Of a DNA stretch of 50,980 nucleotides, positions 46,672-50,980 are shown in pieces (the first letter of the stretch is position 1; the number at the start of each line of letters is the position of its first letter). The stretch comes from CAZWKI01 sp964634645. Its GTDB lineage: Bacteria; Patescibacteriota; Patescibacteriia; UBA1558; S5-K13. The notes beneath the pieces were generated by a model. It saw nothing but the letters and a program-made list of their open reading frames with translations, was not told where the DNA came from and ran no database searches. The stretch spans positions 1 to 50,980 of the forward strand of contig CAZWKI010000002.1 in NCBI GenBank assembly GCA_964634645.1, written 5' to 3'. The position numbers and the translations under genes are program-made.

Positions 46672-47394
46672 ATGATAAAAAAAATGATAAAAAAATTGTC
46701 TTCATGGCTATCTGTGCTTTGGACAGATCTACCAGGAGTGCTTTCAGAAAAGAACATAGCCATACTAGACTCTTTTATGAACAATGGTGAACATCTAAAA
46801 CCAGTATCAAAAAGAAGTCCTGATTTTAATACATTACTCGAAAGAATTTGGGAAAACGGTGCGATACAAGATGCTGTAAAAAAAATACTCACGATGCTCT
46901 TACCACTATTAAACCCCAAAAATAATTTCGGGACGGACTTATTTAATGTTATGTCTCCTTACTGGTGGACACCAGCAATAGAGGGCGTTGCTATCAGAAA
47001 ACACCCAAAAACAAAAAAGCTCCAGGTGTTTCTTGCGCGCCGTGCTGCTGATGAATCAGCATATCCAAATAAGTTGCACTGTCCTGGGACAGGATTACGA
47101 TCTGCAGATGCTTTTAAACTAGCGCCTGAAACTCAATTCGACAGATTAAGGAAAATCGAGGGCTTTAATGCTAGTGACTACAAATTTATTGGATTAAAAT
47201 ACACGCCAGAAGAAGAAAGGGGGCCATACGTATCTCTTGTATATCTCGTTGATCCTAGTGGATTACAAGAAATTGCTGAATCAAGGTGGTATGACTGGGA
47301 AACAATAAAAAATGATCCCACGTTAGTGTGTCATCACAGAGATTCAATTATTCCAATGGCAATAGAAGTATTTCTAAAAGAAGAAAAAATATAA
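46672..47394 (+). CDS. Nudix-fold protein with degenerate active site
   Basis: 240 residues. The C-terminal part (about 100-235) follows the Nudix layout: GVAIRKHPKTKKLQVFLARRA, then HCPGTGLRSADAFKLAPETQFDRLRKIEG where the Nudix box GX5EX7REX2EEXGU should be; the REx2EE residues are missing, so hydrolase activity is doubtful. FIGLKYTPEEERGPYVSLVYLVD continues the fold. The N-terminal 95 residues are not recognised. AGGAGG lies 6 nt before the ATG. Less AT-rich than its neighbours. Monocistronic with terminator. Confidence 0.75.
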   Translation: MIKKMIKKLSSWLSVLWTDLPGVLSEKNIAILDSFMNNGEHLKPVSKRSPDFNTLLERIWENGAIQDAVKKILTMLLPLLNPKNNFGTDLFNVMSPYWWTPAIEGVAIRKHPKTKKLQVFLARRAADESAYPNKLHCPGTGLRSADAFKLAPETQFDRLRKIEGFNASDYKFIGLKYTPEEERGPYVSLVYLVDPSGLQEIAESRWYDWETIKNDPTLVCHHRDSIIPMAIEVFLKEEKI

Positions 47395-47399
47395 ATAAT

Positions 47400-47430
47400 A
47401 AACCAGCTAGTTAATTAGCTGGTTTTTATA
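47400..47430 (+). terminator. Terminator of the 46672 gene
   Basis: AAACCAGCTA/TAGCTGGTTTTT stem. Confidence 0.9.
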
Positions 47431-47441
47431 ATCAATAAGAA

Positions 47442-47912
47442 CTATTTATTGTTTTTCTTTTTTCTTTTGGGCGGTTCTGCCGGCTCTGGATTTTTCTTCA
47501 CTGAAACCAAATGGCTTTTTTGATAAATACTATGCTTTGTTTTTGATACATTTCCATTCTGATCATAAAAAATACCAGAAATCCCATTATCAAAAAAATA
47601 TAGTGCTTGACCTTGGCTTGTTGCTTTAATTCTTGCAACTATTTTTTCACCTTCCCTACCAAGGTTAACAAAAAGAATATACCAAAACCACTCTGCATTT
47701 TCATTTTTTTCATTATTTACAATAGACCCATAATCGTCTTCTAACATAAATTTCTCGTTTTGCTTTGCCTGTTTTTCACTAATAGGAATGTATTCCTCCT
47801 TTGTAGAATCAAAATCGATTTCCTCTGAAAAATCCTCTACTGCTGTGCTACCTATTGCCTTGTTTTGTTCTTCTTTTTCAAAGATATCTCTTTGGTCATC
47901 ATCTTTTTTCAC
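47442..47912 (-). CDS. Unknown protein with Shine-Dalgarno-led start
   Basis: 156 residues from the GTG at 47912, which has AGGAGG 4 nt before it. An in-frame ATG at 47957 would add 15 residues and put the AGGAGG inside the gene; both are possible, and the GTG is preferred by analogy with the other genes of this type. The first 75 residues are acidic and disordered; about 80-140 is a folded part (WFWYILFVNLGREGEKIVARI, GQALYFFDNGISGIFYDQNG); the C-terminus is PPKRKKKNNK. No family recognised. Confidence 0.65.
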   Translation of the reverse strand: MKKDDDQRDIFEKEEQNKAIGSTAVEDFSEEIDFDSTKEEYIPISEKQAKQNEKFMLEDDYGSIVNNEKNENAEWFWYILFVNLGREGEKIVARIKATSQGQALYFFDNGISGIFYDQNGNVSKTKHSIYQKSHLVSVKKNPEPAEPPKRKKKNNK

Positions 47913-47986
47913 TTTTCCTCCTTGTAATTCTGTTGGATTTTCGTTAAAATTACTCATAACTATATATTAAAATTATTAAATTGTAA

Positions 47987-47996
47987 NNNNNNNNNN
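47987..47996. other. Assembly gap
   Basis: Run of ten N between the 47442 gene and rlpA; the 5' end of rlpA is lost in it, so its real size is unknown. Confidence 0.98.
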
Positions 47997-47997
47997 T

Positions 47998-48465
47998 AGC
48001 TTCGTATTAAGTGTGTTTATATTCGTACTCTTATTTCAATTATACTATACTCTTTGCAAAGCTCAAATTTTGTCACAGACAGACGTAAACACGCCCGTTA
48101 CAAGCTCTTCAACAACATCAAGTCCTCAAATAATAACAAACTATTTTCCTCAAGAAATTATTTTTACACGCGCAATGTGGTATGGAAAAGCCTTTCATGG
48201 CAGAAAAATGGCCAATGGAAAGCCGTTTAATATGTACGACTCAACTCTTGTGGCTCACCGGACTCTTCCGCTTGGCACAAAAATAAAAGTGACTAACATG
48301 CAAAACGGAATCACAATAGACGCTATCGTCTCAGATCGTGGACCTTATTCAAAAAACAAAAAGACAAAAAAATACATTGCCGATATTGATGTGTCTTATG
48401 CTGCTGCAAAAATTCTGGGATTTGACAGGGCTGGTATAGCTGATGTTAAAATAAAAGTATACTAA
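47998..48465 (+). CDS. rlpA: RlpA-like protein, 5' end in gap
   Basis: 155 residues visible; the frame is open into the gap, so the start codon is not seen (an internal GTG at 48013 is not convincing). FVLSVFIFVLLFQLYYTLCKA is the end of a signal peptide. TRAMWYGKAFHGRKMANGKPFN, AHRTLPLGTKIKVTNMQNG, VSDRGPY, and DVSYAAAKILGF are the RlpA double-psi beta-barrel motifs; the WYG, G-K and D-R-G-P-Y residues are intact. Such proteins cut or bind peptidoglycan strands lacking stem peptides outside the membrane. Confidence 0.93.
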   Translation, partial: SFVLSVFIFVLLFQLYYTLCKAQILSQTDVNTPVTSSSTTSSPQIITNYFPQEIIFTRAMWYGKAFHGRKMANGKPFNMYDSTLVAHRTLPLGTKIKVTNMQNGITIDAIVSDRGPYSKNKKTKKYIADIDVSYAAAKILGFDRAGIADVKIKVY

Positions 48466-48506
48466 TTAGCTTTTTATTAAACTAAATATCTAAAAGTACA
48501 ATTAAC

Positions 48507-48860
48507 ATGAAAAAATTCTTTTTGGCTTTTGTGTTTGCTTGGCGAGGAATTAAATCTTCTTTCATAGAAAGAAATATAAAATTGCACTTTATTGCAACAA
48601 TTTTAGTTATTCTATTTGGTTTATATTACAAAATATCTAAATTAGAGTGGTTTGTAATAATAATTCTTATAGGGCTTATAATATCTCTTGAAATGATGAA
48701 TAAATCCATAGAAGATCTTGCAAACGTTGTTAGAGACCGGCTAAATTTAGAATATACCGCAACAACAAAATTAAGAAACGTTGCAGCTGGAGCGGTTCTT
48801 ATTTCTTCAATATGCGCTTTTGTGATAGGGCTTATAATATTTTTACCAAAAATTATTTAA
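48507..48860 (+). CDS. dgkA: DgkA-family undecaprenol/diacylglycerol kinase
   Basis: 117 residues, three membrane helices. FAWRGIKSSFIERNIKLHF at the N-terminus and SLEMMNKSIEDLANVVRDR (the E-x2-N-x3-E active-site helix) are family motifs; the family trimer phosphorylates undecaprenol (in Gram-positives) or diacylglycerol, recycling the wall lipid carrier. A CTAA-type leader precedes it. Confidence 0.93.
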   Translation: MKKFFLAFVFAWRGIKSSFIERNIKLHFIATILVILFGLYYKISKLEWFVIIILIGLIISLEMMNKSIEDLANVVRDRLNLEYTATTKLRNVAAGAVLISSICAFVIGLIIFLPKII

Positions 48861-48878
48861 TCAACTAACTAAAATAAT

Positions 48879-49196
48879 ATGACTTTTGAAGGCGAACCAA
48901 AAAATCCTACAAATGAAGATATAGACTTTGATAAACTAAAAAACATGTGGGACGAGCTTATGAAGAAAGATGGTGTAAACTTTTATAGCAATGCTGCTAT
49001 TTTTACAGAAACTCTTTATGATAAAAATGACCCAGATTCTCGAAAAGGAATTGAGAAGTATAAACTTTTTCATTTATTAGGTGGTTCTTATATTTCTCCT
49101 ACCCATAAAGAAACAGCAATTTATAATGACGAAATAGATCAAAAAATAAAAAAATTCATCGAGGATGAGTTTAATAAATTAGAAGAAAAAAAATAA
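48879..49196 (+). CDS. Small acidic protein of unknown function
   Basis: 105 residues: DFDKLKNMWDELMKKDGVNF, FTETLYDKNDPDSRKGIEKYKLFHLLGGSYISP in pieces, and an acidic helix IKKFIEDEFNKLEEKK. No signal peptide or family recognised. 18 nt after dgkA, so probably co-transcribed; converges with gtrA-like gene (2 nt apart). Confidence 0.7.
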   Translation: MTFEGEPKNPTNEDIDFDKLKNMWDELMKKDGVNFYSNAAIFTETLYDKNDPDSRKGIEKYKLFHLLGGSYISPTHKETAIYNDEIDQKIKKFIEDEFNKLEEKK

Positions 49197-49198
49197 AC

Positions 49199-49624
49199 TT
49201 ACTTTTTAAAGGTCACAAACTTATTCCACAAAAATCCTACGGCGCCAGTAAAAATAACTGATATAATATATGCAATAGCATAATAAATATGTAGAACTTC
49301 TACAAAAATATACATCAGTACGAGATTAATTAAAATACCTATTCCAAAAACAATACCATATAATGTAATTTGCCTTGGTATTGTTTTTAAATTTGAGTCT
49401 TTGAATACAAAAAATTTTCTACCAAAAAAAGTTTGAAAAGATCCTATAGCAAATGCGGCTGCAGAAGCTATCAAATACCAAATTCCAAAAAATTCTTTAA
49501 ATAAAAAAAGATAGCCTATTTCAAGTACGTTTGATATTCCTCCCACAAAAGCATATCCAAAAAAATTCTTAATTATTTCTTGTCTTACAAATTTTTTGTA
49601 TCTTTCTTTATAATTTCCAAACAT
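49199..49624 (-). CDS. GtrA-family membrane protein
   Basis: 141 residues, four membrane helices. FGYAFVGGISNVLEIGYLFLF, FAIGSFQTFFGRKFFVFKDS and ISVIFTGAVGFLWNKFVTF are typical GtrA segments (F-x-N-K-x-W-x-F type). GtrA proteins help flip or transfer lipid-linked sugars for cell-surface polysaccharide. No glycosyltransferase gene lies next to it. Confidence 0.9.
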   Translation of the reverse strand: MFGNYKERYKKFVRQEIIKNFFGYAFVGGISNVLEIGYLFLFKEFFGIWYLIASAAAFAIGSFQTFFGRKFFVFKDSNLKTIPRQITLYGIVFGIGILINLVLMYIFVEVLHIYYAIAYIISVIFTGAVGFLWNKFVTFKK

Positions 49625-49661
49625 AGTATTTTCATTATAACAGATATAAAAAATATTAGTA

Positions 49662-49690
49662 TTGACAATGTAGTTTTTTTGAGTTAGTTT
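49662..49690 (+). promoter_or_regulatory. Promoter of the 49721 gene
   Basis: TTGACA, 17 bp, TAGTTT, then GGAGG and ATG 25-30 bp on. Confidence 0.65.
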
Positions 49691-49720
49691 TTAATATAAA
49701 ATAATAAAGTTGGAGGAAAA

Positions 49721-50281
49721 ATGATAGCGCAATTAAAAATAAAAAATTATGACTCTTTTCTTTTTTCAAAACTTTCTGATAAACATTACAACTGCAAAAA
49801 AGTAAAAGACGCTCTTATCGTAGAATTAAAGGATTTTGAAATCATTGGAAATACTATCTCTTATGAAATTCCACGAGCTGTATTACAATATGAATATAGT
49901 TTTGAAGTTTGTGAATATGAATCAGGTGGAAGAAACGGAGAATTCGGTGAAGCAACAATAATTTGTTCAGAAATTGGAAAAAGAGTAAAACCACTTTTTA
50001 TTTTTAAAGAATTGCGTCCAAATGATAAACACGCATATTTTGTTTTAAACGACGAATTTATAATTATTAAATCCTACTGTCCTGGATCAAAAGTCATAAT
50101 ACAAAAATATTCTTGCGCCATTTCTTTCAACAAGGCAATAATCACAATAAAAGAATACTTTAATGGCGAAATAGACAATATTAGGGGTGTTTTAAAAGAA
50201 GTTGCAAACCTAGCTTATTTAAAAGCTTGTACTGTGGATTGCAAAGAAGTTGTATTTGCCAAAAAAGATGAAATTTTGTAA
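49721..50281 (+). CDS. Unknown protein with Shine-Dalgarno-led start
   Basis: 186 residues. GGAGG lies 5 nt before the ATG. Mostly beta-strand pattern (VKDALIVELKDFEIIGNTISYEIP, YSFEVCEYESGGRNGEFGEATI in pieces), then a helical C-terminus (IRGVLKEVANLAYLKACTVD). No family recognised. Own terminator. Confidence 0.72.
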   Translation: MIAQLKIKNYDSFLFSKLSDKHYNCKKVKDALIVELKDFEIIGNTISYEIPRAVLQYEYSFEVCEYESGGRNGEFGEATIICSEIGKRVKPLFIFKELRPNDKHAYFVLNDEFIIIKSYCPGSKVIIQKYSCAISFNKAIITIKEYFNGEIDNIRGVLKEVANLAYLKACTVDCKEVVFAKKDEIL

Positions 50282-50282
50282 T

Positions 50283-50326
50283 ATCCGTTAGCCAGAATAA
50301 ATTCTGGCTTTTTTATTTGCTAACGG
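50283..50326 (+). terminator. Terminator of the 49721 gene
   Basis: GCCAGAAT/ATTCTGGC stem with T7, inside a wider CCGTTAGC/GCTAACGG repeat. Confidence 0.9.
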
Positions 50327-50373
50327 CTGTTGTTGGCAAGGGCGGCCGTTTGTAACGGCTGTTGTTGAAGCTA

Positions 50374-50402
50374 TTGACAAGATTTATAAGATATGCTATG
50401 AT
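50374..50402 (+). promoter_or_regulatory. Strong promoter before the terminal region
   Basis: TTGACA, 17 bp, TATGAT. Transcription from near 50409 would run into the GC-richer end of the window. Confidence 0.8.
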
Positions 50403-50436
50403 GCTATATTAAGCAATAGTTCTTTGACAAATATTT

Positions 50437-50455
50437 GCCTGGCTTCGCCAAGGCA
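50437..50455. repeat. Palindrome TGCCT..AGGCA
   Basis: TGCCTGGCTTCGCCAAGGCA, a member of the dispersed palindrome group, within the leader of the terminal transcript. Confidence 0.75.
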
Positions 50456-50490
50456 AGCAGTAATCAAAATAGTGCGGAGGGGCATAAAAA

Positions 50491-50911
50491 TGGCTTTTTC
50501 TAATCAAGCTTAACTGGAATGGGTCCAGCTCAGCTGGATGGATTTAGCTAAAAAATGGGTTAAAAACAATGGCAATATTAAAAAAATTGTCGAGCAATGT
50601 CGTCTTATCGTAAGTGTAAGCTGAGATAATTGATGACTGAGCAAGACAAACGTCATATTTTCCGCCGTAGCTTTAGCGAAGGTGGATAAAACCTTTATCT
50701 CTGCACTGCTTTGATTACTGAAGATAAAAAATATCACTTTCGCTTGGGGGGTTCCAAGCTTCGTGGCCTTCACTGCCCACGACGGAAGCCTAGCCACGCG
50801 AGCGTCACCGAGAACAAGTGGTGGACACATACAACTGATCAGATTGATCAAGTCTGTCACAAATCCGGCAAAAGCCGCGTTAGTAAAGCCAGCGGCAAAA
50901 TATTGCCCTGA
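50491..50911 (+). pseudogene. Possible decayed coding region, unassigned
   Basis: GGAGGGG 6-7 nt before an ATG at 50491 looks like a real translation start, but the frame stops after MAFSNQA. It stays otherwise open for 36 codons in the same frame (LEWVQLSWMDLAKKWVKNNG, then NIKKIVEQCRLIVSVS), giving the look of a gene with one nonsense codon. Another frame is open at 50711-50911. A palindrome (50661-50686) is inserted between. Clearly less AT-rich than the rest of the window. No family recognised; a non-coding RNA is the alternative. Confidence 0.35.
50661..50686. repeat. Palindromic element TCCGCC..GGTGGA
   Basis: TCCGCCGTAGCTTTAGCGAA then GGTGGA, a member of the dispersed family. Confidence 0.8.
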
Positions 50912-50956
50912 AATGCCCTCTTAACAACCGAAATGCCGTCCCGGAATGGAGGACCC

Positions 50957-50980
50957 ATGAGACTAAAAAATGTGTCTCCA
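50957..50980 (+). CDS. Start of a gene running off the window
   Basis: ATG with GGAGG 4 nt before it and eight open codons (MRLKNVSP) to the end of the window. The Shine-Dalgarno site fits the other genes of that type here. Too short to identify. Confidence 0.45.

Noticed and set aside
50510..50860. Minus-strand frame of 116 codons at the right end
   Set aside because: No start signal, no recognisable motif, and it crosses a palindromic repeat; probably a shadow.

Overview
The window is an AT-rich fragment of a bacterial genome, most likely from the Candidate Phyla Radiation (Patescibacteria), probably a Parcubacteria-type lineage. The grounds are the divergent 16S rRNA 3' region, many small hypothetical proteins, a type IV pilus set with no outer-membrane secretin, a stand-alone GlmU-like uridylyltransferase, single-domain GIY-YIG proteins, DUF1015, EndoQ and bactofilin genes, and the absence of biosynthetic operons. 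The exact lineage cannot be fixed from the sequence alone. Two 10-N scaffold gaps (256-265 and 47987-47996) are present; the first removes about 200 nt of 16S rRNA, so its length is nominal.

Layout. 1-3810: the 3' end of 16S rRNA with no 23S behind it, then tRNA-Ile, Phe, Pro(TGG) and Pro(GGG), with a TPR/transglutaminase-like gene inserted between the two Pro genes. 3.9-15.4 kb: housekeeping genes (HU, DksA-like, lspA, yraN, a methyltransferase, Smr, nusA, bactofilin, a DAG-kinase-like protein, yidC-yidD-rnpA-rpmH, an MBL hydrolase) and a 6S-like rod-shaped RNA. 15.5-25.3 kb: a type IV pilus operon on the minus strand, in transcription order pilB, pilC, a prepilin fused to a seven-bladed beta-propeller, a PilW-like prepilin, a PilX-like protein, pilM, pilN, pilO and a small membrane protein; pilT lies apart at 36.3-37.3 kb. 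25.5-33 kb: small basic and zinc-binding proteins, EndoQ, DUF1015 and a thioredoxin-like lipoprotein operon. 31-35 kb and 40.9-41.4 kb: minus-strand tRNAs (Arg, Val, Ala, Leu; Arg, Ala, Ala) surrounded by truncated tRNA copies. 37.5-39 kb: DnaA boxes, an unidentified structured RNA and two perfect parS-type palindromes, which together look like a replication/partition region. 39-50.3 kb: a TrpR-like repressor with its own operator, a NUDT9-like Nudix enzyme, a 973-residue LTD/PKD surface protein, ssb, RlpA, DgkA and GtrA, plus several orphan genes. 50.3-51 kb: a strong promoter followed by GC-richer sequence whose frames are broken.

Three patterns stand out. (1) Six of the eleven tRNA genes are accompanied by truncated copies of themselves. 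The 5' pieces always lie upstream and the 3' pieces downstream of the intact gene. Most breakpoints abut a short CCCGCC...GGCGGG palindrome of a family scattered across the window; tRNA-Ile(GAT) and tRNA-Arg(TCT) sit inside split copies of themselves, broken in the anticodon loop. Two GIY-YIG nuclease genes lie among the fragments. (2) About ten single-gene units, mostly orphans, carry a strong GGAGG Shine-Dalgarno site, and at least six have a similar TTGACN/17-bp promoter, while almost all housekeeping genes have AT-rich leaders with no such site. (3) Several intergenic regions hold promoter-to-terminator units that look like independent small RNAs.
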